Of a DNA stretch of 64,000 nucleotides, positions 1-11,620 are shown piece by piece (the stretch's first letter is position 1; every line of letters begins with the position of its first letter). Position numbers and translations under genes: made by a program. Under the pieces are notes generated by a model. The model ran no database searches and was not told where the DNA came from. It worked only from the letters and a program-made list of their open reading frames with translations. The DNA is from Manis javanica (taxonomy: Eukaryota > Chordata > Mammalia > Pholidota > Manidae), in contig NC_133166.1 of NCBI RefSeq assembly GCF_040802235.1, positions 744,001-808,000 on the forward strand, read 5' to 3'.

Positions 1-3000
1 CTTCTCTGTGCTACACAGTTCCCCCCATGAACCCCCACACCACGTGTACTAAACATAATACCCCCAATCCCCTTCTCCCTCCCTTCCCACCCGCCCTCCC
101 ACACGCCTCACCTTTGGTAACCACTAGTTCATTCTTGGAGTCTCTGAGTCTGCTATTTTGTTCCTTCAGTTTTGCTTCATTGTTATATTCCACAAATGAG
201 GGAAATCATTTGGCACTTGTCTATCTTCGCCTGGCTTATTTCACTGAGCATAATATCCTCCAGCTCCATCCATGTTGTTGCAAATGGTAGGATTTTTTTC
301 TTTCTTATGGCCAATTAGTATTCCATTGTGTATATGTACCACCTCTTCTTTATCCATTCATCTACTGATGGACACTTAGGTTGCTTCCATATCATGACTA
401 TTGTAAATAGTGCTGCAATAAACATAGGGGTGCATATGTCTTTTTGAGTCCAAGAAGTTGTATTCTTTGGGTAAATTCCCAGGAGTGGGATTCCCGGGTC
501 AAATGGTATTTCTACTTTTAGTTTTTTGAGGAACCCCCATATCGTTTTTCACAATGGTTCAACTGGCTTACATTCCCACCAGCAGTGTAGGAGGGTTCCC
601 CTTTCTCTTCATCCTCGCCAGCATTTGTTGTTCTTAGTCTTTTCGATGTTGGCCATCCTTACTGGTGTGAGATGGTATCTCATTGTGGTTTTAATTTGCA
701 TTTCCCTGATTGTTAGTGATGTGGAGCATCTTTTCATGTGTCTGCTGGCCATCTGAATTTCTTCTTTGGAGAACTGTCTCTTCAAATCCTCTGCCCATTT
801 GTTAATCAAGTTATTTGCTTTTTGGGTGTTGAGGCATGTAAGTTCTTTATAAATTTTGGATATTAACCCCTTGTCAGATACGTCATTTACAAATATATTC
901 TCCCATACTGTAGGATGCCCTTTTGTTTTGTTGATGGTGTCCTTTGCTCTACAGAAACTTTTTAGTTTGATGTAGTCCCATTAGTTCATTTTTGCTTTTA
1001 TTTCCCTTTCTCAAAGAGATGCATTTAGGAAGAAGTTGCTCATGCTTATATTCAGGAGATGTTTGCCTATGTTTTCTTCTAAGAGTTTAATGGTTTCATG
1101 ACTTACATTCAGGTGTTTGATCCATTCCGAGTTTACTTTTGTGTATGGGGTTTAACAATAATCCAGTTTCACTCTCTTGCATGTTGCTGTCCAGTTTTGC
1201 CAACAACAGCTGTTGAAGAGGCTGTCATTTCCCCATTGTATATCCATGGTTCCTTTATCATACATTAATTGACCATATATGGTTGGGTTTATATCAGGGC
1301 TTTCTAATCTGTTCCACTGGTCTATGGGTGTGTTCTTGTGCCAGTACCAAATTGTCTTGATTACTGTGGCTTTGTAGTAAAGCTTGAAGTTGGGGAGCGT
1401 AATGCCCCCAGCTTTATTTTTCCTTCTCAGAATTGCTTTGGCTATTTGAGGTCTTTTGTGGTTCCATATGAATTTTAGAATGATTTTCTCTAGTTCATTG
1501 AAGAATGCTGTTGGTATTTTGATAGGAATTGTACTGAATTTGTATATTGCTTTTAGGCAGGATGGCCATTTTGACAATATTAATTTTTCCTATCCATGAG
1601 GATGGGATCAGTTTCCATTTATTGGTATCTTCTTTAATTTCTCTTAAGAGTGCCTTGTAGTTTTCAGGGTATAGGTCTTTCACATCCTTGGTTAGGTTTA
1701 TTCCTAGGTATTTTATTCTTTTTGATGCAACTGTGAATGGAATTGTTTTCATAATTTCTCTTTCTGATAGTTCATTGTTAGCGAACAGGAATGCCACAGA
1801 TTTCTGTGTATCAATTTTGTATCCTGCAACTTTGCTGAACTTGGATATTAGATCTAGTAGTTTTGGAGTGGATTCCTTAGGGTTTTTTATGTACAATATC
1901 ATGTCATCTGCAAACAGGAACAGTTTAACTTTTTTCTTCCCAATCTAGATGCCTTTTATTTCCTTGTCTTGTCTCATTGCCATGGCCAGGACCTCCAGGA
2001 CTATGTTGAATAGAAGTGGAGAAAGTGGGCATCCTTGTCTTGTTTCCATTCTTAAAGTAAAGGCTTTCAGCTTCTTGCTCTTAAGTATGATGTTGGCTGT
2101 GGGTTTGTCATATATGGCCTTTATTATGTTGAGGTACTTGCCCTCTATACCCATTTTGTTGAGAGCTTTTATCCTGAATGGATGTTGAATTTTTTCAAAT
2201 GCTTTTTCAGCATCTATGGAGATGATCATGTGGTTTTTGTCCTTCATTTTGTTAATGTGATAAATGATGTTGATGGACTTTCAAATGTTGTACCATCCTT
2301 GCATCCCTGGAATAAATCCTACTTGATCATGATGGATGATCTTTTTGATATATTTTTGAATTTGGTTTGCTAATATTTTGTTGAGTATTTTTGCATCTAT
2401 ATTCATCAGGAACGTTGGACCACAATTTTCTTTTTTTGTGTGTCTTTGCCTGGTTTTGGTACTGGAGTGATACTGGTGTCATAGAATGAGTTTGGAAGTA
2501 TTCCCTCTTCTTCTACTCTTTGGAAAACTTTAAGGAGGATGGGTTTTAGGTCTTCACTAAATGTTTGATAAAATTCAGTGATTCAGGAGTTTTGTTCTTA
2601 GGTAGTTTTTTGATTACCCGTTCGATTTCATTGCTAGTAATTGCTCTGTTCAGATTTTCTGTTTCTTACTTGGTCAATCTTGGAAGGTTGTATTTTTCTA
2701 GAAAGTTGTTCATTTCTTCTAGGTTATCCAGTTTGTTAGCATATAATTTTTCATAGTATTCTCTAATAATTCTTTGTATTTCTGTGGTGTCTGTAGTGAT
2801 TTTTCATTTCCCATTTCTGATTCTGTTTATGTGTGTAGACTCTCTTTTTTTCTTGATAAGTCTGGCTAGGGGTTTATCTATTTTATTTATTTTCTCAAAG
2901 AACCAGCTCTTGCTTTCATGAATTCTTTCTATTGTTTTATTCTTCTCAATTTTATTTATTTCTGCTGTAATCTTTATTATGTCTGTCCTTCTACTGACTT

Positions 3001-3349
3001 TGGGCCTCATTTGTTCTTCTTTTTCTAGTTTTGTTAATTGTGAGTAGGCTGTTTATATGGGATTGTCCTTCTTTCCTGAGGTAGGCCTTTATTGCAATAT
3101 ACTTTCCTCTTGGCACAGCCTTGGCTGCATCCCACAGATTTTTGTGGTGTTGAATTATTGTTGTCATTTGTCTCCATATATTCCTTGATCTCTGTTTTTA
3201 TTTGGTCATTGATCCATTGGTTATTTAGGAGCATGTTGTGAAGCTTCCATGTGTTTGTGGGATTTTTCATTTTCTTTGTATAGTTTATCTCTAGTTTCAT
3301 ACCTTTGTGGTGTGAGAAGCTGGCTAGTATAATTTCTATATTTTTGAAT

Positions 3350-4018
3350 TTACTGAGGCTCTTTTTGTGGCCTAGTATATGATCTATTCTTGAAAATGTT
3401 CCATGTGCATTTGAGAAGAATGTATTCTGTTGCTTTTGGGTCTAGAATTCTGTAGATGTCTGTTAGGTCCATCTCGTCTAATGTGTTGCTCACTGCCTCT
3501 GTCTCCTTACTTATTTTCTGTCTGGTTGATCTGTCCTTCAGAGTGAGTGTAGTGTTGAAGTCTCCTAGAATGAATGCATTGCATTCTATTTCCACTTTTA
3601 ATTTTCTTAGTATTTTTTTCACATATGTAGGTGCTCCTGTGTTGGGAGCATAGATATTTATAATGGTTATATCTTCTTGTTGGACTGCCCCTTTTATCAT
3701 TATGTAATGTACTTCTTTGTCTCTTGTGACTTTCTTTGTTTTGAAGTCTATTCGGTCTGATACAAGTACTGCAACTCCTGCTTTTTTCTCTATATTAGTT
3801 GCATGAAATATCTTTTTCCATCCCTTCACTTTTATTCTGTGTATATCTTTGGGTTTAAAGTGAGTCTCCTGTAGGCAGCATATAGATAGGTATTGCTTTT
3901 TTATCCATTCATTGACTCTATGTCTTTTGATTGGTGCATTCAGTCCATTTACATTTAGGCTGGTTATCAATAGGTATGTACTTACTGCCATTGCCGCCTT
4001 TAGATTCGTGGTTACCAA
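3350..4018 (-). pseudogene. L1 ORF2 endonuclease fragment
   Basis: The longest open piece of this L1 (222 codons) covers most of the apurinic/apyrimidinic-type endonuclease that nicks target DNA to prime reverse transcription. It shows the N-terminal NVNGLN block, the QETHFK segment with the catalytic glutamate, the NIYAPN block and the LGDFN block. The frame is lost soon after, so the downstream reverse transcriptase is not joined to it. The first in-frame ATG used here lies inside the relic and need not be the original start. Confidence 0.85.
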
Positions 4019-4439
4019 AGATTCAAGGTTAACTTCCTTACTATCTAAGGGTCAAACTTAACTCACTTAATATGCTATTACAAACACAATCTAAGGGTTC
4101 TTTTCTTTACTCCTCCTTTTTTTCCCTCCTCCACTCTTTATATATTAGTTATCATATTCTGTACTTTTTGTCTATCCCTTGATTGACTTTGGGGATAGTT
4201 AATTTAATTTTAAATTTGTTTAGTAATTAGCTGTTCTACTTTCTTTACTGTGGTCTTATTACCTCTGGTGACAGCTATTAAACCTTAGGAACACTTCCAT
4301 CTATAGCATTCTCTCCAAAATAGCCTGTAGATATGGTTTGTGGGAGGTAAATTCTCTCAGCTTTTGCTTATCTGGAAATTATTTAATCCCTCCTTCACGT
4401 TTAAATGATAATTTTGTTGCATAAAGTAATCTTGGTTCA

Positions 4440-5110
4440 AGGCCCTTCTTCTTCATTGCATTAAATACATCATGCCGCTCCCTTCTGGCCTTGTAAGGTT
4501 TCTGCTGAGAAGTTGGATGTTAGCCTGATGGGCTTTCCTTTGTATGTGATCTTATTTCTATCTCTAGCTGCTTTTAACAGTCTGTCCTTATCATTGATCT
4601 TTGCCATTTTAATTACTATATGTCTTGGTGTTGTCTTCCTTGGGTCCCTTGTGTAGGGGGATCTGTGGCTCTCCAAGGCCTGAGAGACTATCTCCTTCCC
4701 CAGATTGGAGAAGTTTTCAGCAATTAACTCCTCAAAGACACTTTCTATCCCTTTCTCTCTCTTCTTCTTCTGGTACTGCTATAATGCGAATATTGTTCTG
4801 TTTGGATTGGTCACACAGTTCTCTCAATATTCTTCCATTCTTAGATATCCTTTTATCTCTCTGTGCCTTAGCTTCTTTGTATTCCTCTTCTCTAGTTTCT
4901 ATTTCATTTATTGTCTCCTCCACCATATCCAATCTGTTTTTAATACCCTCCATTGTGCTCTTCAACAATTGAGTCTCCAACCTGAATTCATTCTTGAGTT
5001 CTTGAATATTTTTCTGTACCTCCTTGAGCCTGATAATTATTTTTATTTTGAACACTCTTTCAGAAAGAGTCATGAGGTCCATGTCATCTTTCTCTGGAGT
5101 TTATTAATTT
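4440..5110 (-). pseudogene. L1 ORF1 (RNA-binding chaperone) remnants
   Basis: Two open pieces (about 5082-4732 and 4676-4470, minus strand) correspond to L1 ORF1p. The first is rich in Glu, Lys, Leu and Arg with a heptad-like coiled-coil pattern (EVQKNIQELKNEFRLE), the trimerisation region. The second carries the C-terminal RNA-binding segment ([20 protein letters not shown]). They are separated by frame loss near 4700. ORF1p normally coats L1 RNA in cytoplasmic ribonucleoprotein particles. This copy is broken. Confidence 0.8.
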
Positions 5111-5780
5111 TACTCTGGACCTGGTTCCTTTGGCATTTCATATTTGTGTATGGCACCCTCTGGTGTCCAGAAGCTCTACTCTCTGGAGCTGCTCAGCCCC
5201 TGAAGCAATGTCGGGGGTTGCAGGGGAGCAGTGCTGGTGCCTGGGAGTAGGAAAGAGCTGTTTCCTGCTTCCTGGCTGCTGTGCCTGTCTCCACTGCCTG
5301 AACCAGTGGTCTGATCACACAGGTATAATCTTCTGTTCCAGAGCAGCCAGATATGGATCCCTGCTTTCCACAAGTGGCTGGGTTCTCAGTCTCTCCAGGA
5401 ATTCTGCCTGTCTTAGCTTTCCAACCCCATAATCATGAGAGTATCATGAATGCACCATAAATTGTAGGTTAGGTTTGTGCTCCCAGCGCAGATCTCCAGA
5501 GCTAGGTATTCAGCAGTCCCAAGCCTCCACTCCCTCCCTGCTCAGTTTCTCTTCCTCCTGCTGGTGAGCTGGGGTCGGGGAGGGGCTTGGGTCCCATGGA
5601 GTCACAGCCCTGGTATGTTACCCTGTTCCATGAGATCTGCTCTTTTCTCCAGGTGTGTGCAGTCTGACACAGTCCTCTTTACTGTTGCTCTCTCAGGGTT
5701 AGTTGTATTAATTATATTTTTGCATTATATGCAGTTTTAGGAGGAAGCCTCTGTCTTACCTCTCACGCCGCCATCTTTAA

Positions 5781-7540
5781 TCCTTAGTCCTGCAGATTCT
5801 CTTTTGAATTTAATTAATAACTCACTCTTAATTTTTTCACAATATACTTAAAGCTGTTTAATTCTATTCCTCAAAGTAAAAAATAAGAGATCATCTACTG
5901 ACACTCCCACCTGTGAAATAAAAAAATCCAGCATAGTTTATGCCAACTTAATGTCCACCTTTATGAGATTTGGGACTCAGATTGTTATTGTAATTTTATT
6001 TTACCTTGTGTATCTTCTTAGTTAAGAATTACTTTTTAGTATTCACATTCTATTTTATTGCCCTATTTAAAACACTTAATTGAGCTTAATTCTGTCATTT
6101 TATTGGTTTCTATTCTCATCTCCCTACTATAATTTACCAATTCTTAATTTCATTATTTTGATTCATATATCTTTTAACTAAAGCAGGCTTTCACTCAAAT
6201 TTTCAATTAGACTGACTAATATACTTTCTCAATATGTACATATTGGAGAAAATCTCTGTAGACATTACACATGATGAGCAGCTCGACTAGTTGTAACATT
6301 TGTAGATCACATCCTGTCCTCATAAAACTTGTAAATAGATTCCTCCATTTGTAATGTTTAGTGTTTAGATGTTCCAGAAAGCCCAATGTTTCTGCTCTTT
6401 TGCATTTAACCATATGGCTGGGTGATCTGAAGACAGCTTTATTCTTGAAACTCAAAATGTTCAGTAAGAAATAACTAGATGTCAGGCATTCTCTTTCTTT
6501 TTGCCTAATTCACAAATGGGCCTCTATCTACACACTTTTTCTGTCAATTTTCTTTCAAAGCATCAATTATTCTTAAATCGGTAACTGTCCACCAAACCTG
6601 CATGTTTATTCTTGATAGTTTCACCTTCAGACATAAGTCTCAGTCTGTTTTAAAAAAAAACAACAACAAAACTTAACCTCAAACTAAACAACACTGATTA
6701 GGAGAGACAATGCCACTTCCTGTCCATTTCCCTCTGTGAGAACAACATGTCATTTAGAGAGACCAGAGTGTTTGATGAATGATCTGGTTAAATATCAGGC
6801 CAAGGGAGAGTGAGGACCATGGTTACAGCCCCTCCTGGTTAGAATCTGACCCCTGACATCTTCAGCTACTCCCTGTCATGTACACCTCATCTAAAGAGTG
6901 GAGTCTGCTCTCAACCTCTGCCCAGTTGAGGACCCAGGACCTAACCTGCTCCTTAGTTCACCTCCCTCTGATAGCTGTTCAGGCACTCCCTGCCCCCGGC
7001 TGACTCTCCAGCTGGTCCATCCCCTCTGCAGCTCTTTGGCTCGGAAACGCTGCAGATTCTCCTGTTGCATGTGCCCAGGCAGTCTGCTGTCCAGGGGCTG
7101 GGATGTGCTCTGGAGATGCTGCTGGGACAAGCGGCAGCTGTTCTGGGCTCCACCCCTGGCATCCTGCCCACCCCCGCAGAGAAGGACACTTAATCAGAAC
7201 ACAAGATGAACAGCCCAGCAAACAAGAGGGAAGTTCATGGCTCTCTGCCAAGCCCTGCTTCAGAAAGACAGCCCATGGCTTCAGCAGCAAACCCTTTCCT
7301 GGGGGATTTTTCAGAAAACTTCTTATAAACCTCAAGTCTGACTAATAATTGGTTTCATTTCCTCTTTTCTTAAACATTTTTGGATGACTTCAATCTTTGG
7401 TTACTTTGCAGTACTATTTTTTATCGTGTATCTTTTACTTTTATCTTAGACATAGCTGGGTAGTAAAGGATTAAATCAGCAGACCTGGGCAGCTCAACCC
7501 TTCTCATTCCAAAAACAAGACTGGCTCTTGACCAGCAGCT
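5781..7540. other. Non-coding stretch, no gene recognised
   Basis: AT-rich DNA from 5781 to about 6700, then a more GC-rich part around 6880-7200. Several overlapping open frames on both strands near 6900-7340 share no recognisable domain and are typical chance ORFs of GC-rich sequence. A short A-rich, CAA-rich run sits near 6650. No exon with convincing splice sites and family similarity was seen. Confidence 0.5.
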
Positions 7541-7559
7541 CTTGGCAGATAAACTCTGA

Positions 7560-8034
7560 GTCCTTGGAATATCCAAATCCCATAGCGTGTCTTTGCATAT
7601 CTGAGGCCTTAGTCCATGCCAGATAGTTTATATGCTAACAATGTGATTGATGCCTAACCCTGCTTTCATTCACCTGGGGCCTTGGGCCACACTGTATCAG
7701 TCAGACCTCTGGCAGAAGGTTTGGGGCTGGTGGTGAGTAGCTACGACTCTATGACTGACCCCCAATAAAAACTCTGGACATCAAGGCTTTAGGTGAGCTT
7801 CCCTGGTTGGTAGTAATTTGTATGGGGCCTCGCACCTCATTGGTGGGAGAACTGAGCACTATCTGTATAATCCGGCAGGGAGAGGAGAGCCAGGAGCTCA
7901 GGCCTGCCTCTCCCGGACTCCAGCCTATGCACCTTTCTCCTTTGCTGATTTTCATCTGTATCCTGTTACTTCTAAACCATAACCACCATTAAAACAGCTT
8001 TTCTTTCATGAGTCCTTCAAGCAAATCATGGAAC

Positions 8035-8091
<57 letters not shown>

Positions 8092-8110
8092 TCTCTGTCC
8101 CCAGTTCCTG
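7560..8110 (+). mobile_element. LTR-like block, left of two related copies
   Basis: The block has the layout of an old endogenous retrovirus LTR on the plus strand. There is an AATAAA within CCCCAATAAAAACTC near 7764, and a tail ending in GAGTCCTTCAAGCAAATCATGGAAC just before the TG run. The following block (about 8120-8690) has an equivalent tail. The family name cannot be assigned by eye, and no internal retroviral coding was seen between them. Confidence 0.5.
8038..8090 (+). repeat. (TG)n microsatellite, about 53 bp
   Basis: Uninterrupted alternating TG for about 26 units, placed exactly at the 3' end of the LTR-like block. Long pure runs like this are usually length-polymorphic. The minus-strand (HT)n peptide read through it is an artefact. 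Confidence 0.97.
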
Positions 8111-8119
8111 ATTAGCAGG

Positions 8120-8690
8120 TTGGAGCTTTCAGCCTCTGACGTCTGCGGAGTGGCGAGGCGCTGGAGATTGTGATCAGTTACCAATGGCCAATAGCTTAAC
8201 CAAACATGTCTATGTAATGGAACCTCCAGAAAACACCCTAATGACAATCCTTGGGGAACTTTGTAGTTGGTGAACATACCCACATGCTGAGAGGGGGGCA
8301 CACCCTCACTCCACAGGGACAGAAGCTCCTGCTTTCAGGGTGCCTCTGGACCTTACCTTATGTCTGTCTTCATCTGGCTGTTGGTTTGTATCCTCTATAA
8401 TAAACCAGTAAACATAAGTAAAGTGCCTTCCTGAGTTCTGCAAGCTATTCTAACAAATTATCCTTCGCTGTCATGGCTGACCTGTTAGAACAGGGGGCCC
8501 AGGACTTGCAGACTGAAGGGAGGCAGTCTTGTGGGAATGAGGGCATTGCCCTTACTCCAGGTAGTGTCAGGATTAAACTGAATTGTTGGACACCAGCTGG
8601 TGTCAGAGAGTTGGGAGAAGTGGTGTTGGAAAAACACCACATAGGTGTCAGGAGGGGATTAAAAAAAAAAAGGCTCATTTGATGTTCAAT
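8120..8690 (+). mobile_element. LTR-like block, right of two related copies
   Basis: It follows the TG run and repeats the tail layout of the preceding block: a CTCTATAATAAACC polyadenylation-like region near 8393-8405, then CTGAGTTCTGCAAGC, then a GGACACCAGCTGGTGTC inverted motif near 8588. It ends in an A-run near 8665. Two similar LTR-like blocks in a row suggest a collapsed provirus or a nested insertion. The class is uncertain. Confidence 0.5.
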
Positions 8691-8734
8691 GTGACATGTG
8701 TAAAAACAGTTCAAGCTTTTTATCCTGTTTTGAA

Positions 8735-8940
8735 TGTGGGCTTTGGAGTCAGACTTCCTGGGTTTGAATCCCATCTCTGCCACTCACTAGCCGATCTTGA
8801 AAAAGTTGTTTTATCTGTGAGGCCTCCAGTTAGTTACCCATTCAACAGGAATGATAGCTGCTTTTATTCTGAGCCCTTGAGAGGTGAAGATACCTGTGGA
8901 GTGCTTAGACAGTGCCTCACAGGGAATTAGTGAAACCTTT
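8735..8940 (+). repeat. MIR SINE
   Basis: Matches the MIR consensus order on the plus strand: TTTGGAGTCAGACTTCCTGG, TTTGAATCCCATCTCTGCCAC, then GAGCCTCAG-like and AGTGCTTAGACAGTGCCTC segments. MIR is an ancient tRNA-derived SINE shared by mammals. It is not a tRNA gene. Confidence 0.85.
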
Positions 8941-9056
8941 TTTGCTAGTTATAATTATTGTTATGAATAAATATTATTTTTATCTTCTTGACTTCATTTT
9001 TTTCAGTCTTATTATTGATGAATTTTTATTTAACTTTGCTCTTATGTACTGGGTTT

Positions 9057-9290
9057 CCAGCTTGCTGACAGCAGATCATGGGGTTTCTAAGCCTCCATAA
9101 CTGTGTGATTCCTTATGATAAATATCTTAATTAAGGCTTCATAATCATGTAAGCCAATTCCTTGTGTCTTTCTAATAAATAGTGCATATATATACACATA
9201 GTGTATATAGTAAATGTCTTCCTTGTAAGTATATAGGTATATACACACACTATTGGTTTATTTTTCTGGAAAACCCTAATACAGAGCCCC
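9057..9290 (-). mobile_element. Solo LTR fragment, MaLR/MLT-like
   Basis: Contains the segments AGCCTCCATAACTGTGTG, AAGCCAATTCCTTGTG, a TA-rich run, and a right end of TTTCTGGAAAACCCTAATACA, which is the reverse complement of a common MaLR-type LTR start. The LTR therefore reads on the minus strand. Assignment to a subfamily is not possible by eye. Confidence 0.6.
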
Positions 9291-9475
9291 AATTCCATTA
9301 CTTACTGTAATAAGTTCTTTGTCTCTAAGCCTCAGTTTCATCAACTCTAAAATAGGATAGGACATTTAGAACCAGGTGGTTTTAAAGATTAAGTCGGCAC
9401 TATGTTAAGTGTCCAGCATAGTATTTGACATATAGCAAGGGCTGTTAAATGACAATAACAATTATTATTATTATG
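9291..9475 (+). repeat. MIR SINE fragment
   Basis: Shows the MIR core and 3' half: AGTTCTTTGTCTCTAAGCCTC, AGTTTCATCAACTCTAAAATAGG, and a GTCCAGCATAGTA-type segment ending in an ATTATT-rich tail. Its left end abuts the solo LTR. Confidence 0.75.
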
Positions 9476-9857
9476 TAAGTGGTTGAATATTCCTCAGCCA
9501 CTTGAAGCTCTGTCAGGTGAAAGTAAAATATAGAAAAAGTAAAAGTAGAGGTATTCCTCTATGGCCCCAGCATGGAATTTGAAATGTGCAACATCAGGGA
9601 CTTGGATTTCTACTAAGCAGAAGGCAAACCTTTCGGACAGTCAGAGCTGAGCAAGGACATACTGAGTTCCTTTTAAGGTAGTGAGTTCCCTGCTACTTAA
9701 GCTGTTCAGGCAGACACCACTTGGTGAACGTTCCGCACACAAACCCAACCCTGGCAGCCCTGTCTATGAATTTACTTCAACATTATCTGCAGCTGTAGGA
9801 TGTTCTGTGGACCTCTCCCAATGTCTTGACTCTCGCTGGTCTTTGGGGCTGCTGCAG

Positions 9858-9965
9858 GTTTATGACACCATTTTCCATATAAACTGGAGGAACCCATTCA
9901 AGCTTCAGGCACTGGTGGACATGTGGTCTAATTTTAACACAGTCATCATCTGGCCACAAGATCAG
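9858..9965 (+). pseudogene. GLYAT: GLYAT-type N-acyltransferase exon
   Basis: A 108-base segment between GCTGCAG and GTAGGAGT reads as 36 codons in frame: VYDTIFHINWRNPFKLQALV, then a stretch ending WPQDQ. It aligns along its length with the exon of glycine N-acyltransferases that follows the start exon, with the YHxNxGNPFxLKALVDKWP-type signature. GLYAT enzymes are mitochondrial and conjugate acyl-CoA to glycine. Position and strand fit, because human GLYAT lies beyond CNTF in the opposite orientation. This exon is open with good splice sites, but the next one is broken and I could not find the start exon or the acetyltransferase exons. I therefore call it part of a pseudogene. A GLYATL paralogue is also possible. 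Confidence 0.7.
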
Positions 9966-10093
9966 GTAGGAGTGACTGTTCTTTTATGAGAACCTCCTTC
10001 CCCTGTGATACACCAGAGCTGAACTGAACAAGTTTTCTGTTTGCATAGATTACCCAGTGTTCCAATTCTTTTTCTTTTTCCTAACCCATCCAA

Positions 10094-10215
10094 ATGATAG
10101 ATGACACTGGTCACTACACCAACACTTGGCAAGTCTGTTGAAGACTTAGGGCATTTACAAGAGCTCCCTGGCTGGCCAGGAATCACCAAATGGAAGCAGC
10201 ATTTGCAGAGTCAAT
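10094..10215 (+). pseudogene. GLYAT: GLYAT-type next exon, frameshifted
   Basis: About 130 bases after the first exon, the frame starting at 10094 reads MIDDTGHYTNTWQVC and then hits TGA. Moving one base restores similarity through to ITKWKQHLQSQ, followed by a GT donor at 10216. This matches the following GLYAT exon (DDLDHY...INWKQHLQIQ type). The single-base frame change and the lack of a clean AG just before the expected exon start both argue that the gene is dead in this genome, or that an assembly error is present. No later exons (the GNAT-fold part) were found in the next 20 kb. Confidence 0.65.
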
Positions 10216-10319
10216 GTAAGGACATGTTTGGAGCCATTTGTGGGAAAGAGCTGGGTCCAGGGGGACCCAGCCTTTGGTAACCAAGGCAGAGGAATGAAAT
10301 CCCACTAGGCTGGCTTATG

Positions 10320-10440
10320 AATGACCCTTCTATTAAAACAGTCTTCTATCCACTCTGTCTAAATCCTATTCATTCTTCAAGTTTTACTTGAAGCCCACTT
10401 TCTAAAAGAGGTCTCTTCTGACTCCCTACAAGAGTGTAGA
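10320..10440 (+). repeat. L2 LINE fragment
   Basis: The run ATTCATTCTTCAAGTTTTAC, then TTGAAGCCCAC, then GTCTCTTCTGACTCCC follows the 3' region of L2. It is short and diverged, and carries no coding value. Confidence 0.55.
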
Positions 10441-10939
10441 CTTGGCCCAACTGCAGTAGCAGGTCCCAAACGGGCAGCAGCTGGAGCTGTCAGCTCACCA
10501 CAGTCCTCACGACAAATTCTTGCAGGCAGACGTGCGTTGTACCCCACCATTAATGCCACTCTAAATGTTTTGAACGTGAATCTCTTTTCTTTCTTAAATC
10601 AACTCTTTTAAATGCATGGCCAGACCTGGAAACACCGAGTTAAAGAGGGAGTTAAGAACGAGTCCCCTTTTACACATGTAGCCAGAATGCCCTTTGCAGG
10701 GACCACTGGTGAATGAGTGTATGCATTTTCCAGCTCCTCTGCACCGTCTGATAATCTCATGTATTGATCACCAGGCAGTACAGTAAATACATACATGTGG
10801 CTGGCACAGCCTGGGAGTTGAAGGGAGGCACTGATGCCCCACTTACAAATAAATGACATACCAGGTGGTGTTCAAGTCAAGGAAGAGGAGATTTGTGCCA
10901 TCTGTATATTGTACAAAAGGCAAAAACAGTCATTTGGTA

Positions 10940-11270
10940 AAGAAAGGAAATTCTGATTTCTACAGCAGGGATGCACCTTGAAATGACTTGTTAAGCGAAA
11001 TTGAGTCAGTGAAAAAGAGACAAAAACTGTATGATTCCACTCATCTATTGAGAATAGTCAAATTCATAGGAACAGAAAGCAGAAGGTGGTTTGCAAGCAG
11101 CTGGTGGGGAGGAGACAGTGGGGAGTTGCCTAATGGGTGTAGGGCTTCAGTTTTGCAAGATGAAAAAGTGCTGGAGATTGCACAACAATGTGAATATACT
11201 TCACACTACTGAACTATACTATTAGAAATTGTTAAAATGGTTATTTTTATGTGTTTTTTTTTACAACTAG
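10940..11270 (+). mobile_element. Ancient L1M 3' end
   Basis: Contains the hallmark 3' end of old L1s: ACTGTATGATTCCACTCATC, ATAGTCAAATTCATAGGAAC, AGAAGGTGGTTTGC, AATGTGAATATACTTCACACT, ending in AAAATGGTTATTTTTATG. The short open frame at 10988-11212 lies entirely inside it and is not a host gene. Confidence 0.8.
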
Positions 11271-11465
11271 TGAGATAAAAAAGCAGTTTCGCAAAACAGA
11301 CTGCAGTGATGTCTCTTGCTGTCTGCACTGCCCTCTGCTGGTCAGTGTTGCCACCGCAACGAGGAACCCTGGGCTTCCAGGATCACCGCAACCCTTCCCA
11401 CTAAAGGAGCCTTTATTTGATCATCATCACCTGGCCTTGTTTTGTACTGTTAGTACCTCCTGTTT

Positions 11466-11620
11466 TTAAATCATTTTTATTGGAATATAGTTTATACATA
11501 ATATCATATTGGCTTTTAGGTGAACAGCTTAGTGATTTATCAATTATATACATTACTAAATGCTGACCATGATAGGTATAGTTGCAACATTCACCTGGTT
11601 TTTAACACAGGCATAAAGTC
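11466..11620 (-). mobile_element. L1 3' fragment, antisense
   Basis: ATTTTTATTGGAATATAGTTTATAC, then TTTTAGGTGAACAGC, then a TTTATCAATTATATACATTA block is the common reverse-complement signature of an L1MA-type 3' region. It is short, and the right boundary is uncertain. Confidence 0.55.

Larger units (their letters stand above)
1..5780 (-). mobile_element. Near full-length L1 (LINE-1), decayed, 3' end cut by window edge
   Basis: Read on the minus strand this is a complete L1 order. A 5' UTR starts near 5780 with the typical GATGGCGGC motif. ORF1 coiled-coil and RNA-binding remnants lie at about 5110-4440. ORF2 begins near 4020 with an endonuclease domain (SLNVNGLNAPIKRHRV, then QETHFKPKD). 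The reverse transcriptase keeps an FADD catalytic motif at about 1903-1914. A short cysteine-rich C-terminus and the 3' UTR follow, running off the left edge. ORF2 is split by frameshifts and stops near 3350, 3030, 2800, 2250 and 1930, so this copy cannot be active. It matches the copy at 44.2-49.7 kb closely enough to be the same family. No host coding is expected here. Confidence 0.95.

Noticed and set aside
1945-2247. Open frames on both strands in the left 5 kb, such as 1945-2247 and 3034-3300
   Set aside because: They are L1 ORF2 pieces or their antisense shadows, not host genes.
6891-7345. Overlapping frames on both strands near 7 kb
   Set aside because: GC-rich composition gives long open frames by chance. 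No domain, splice signals or family match was seen.
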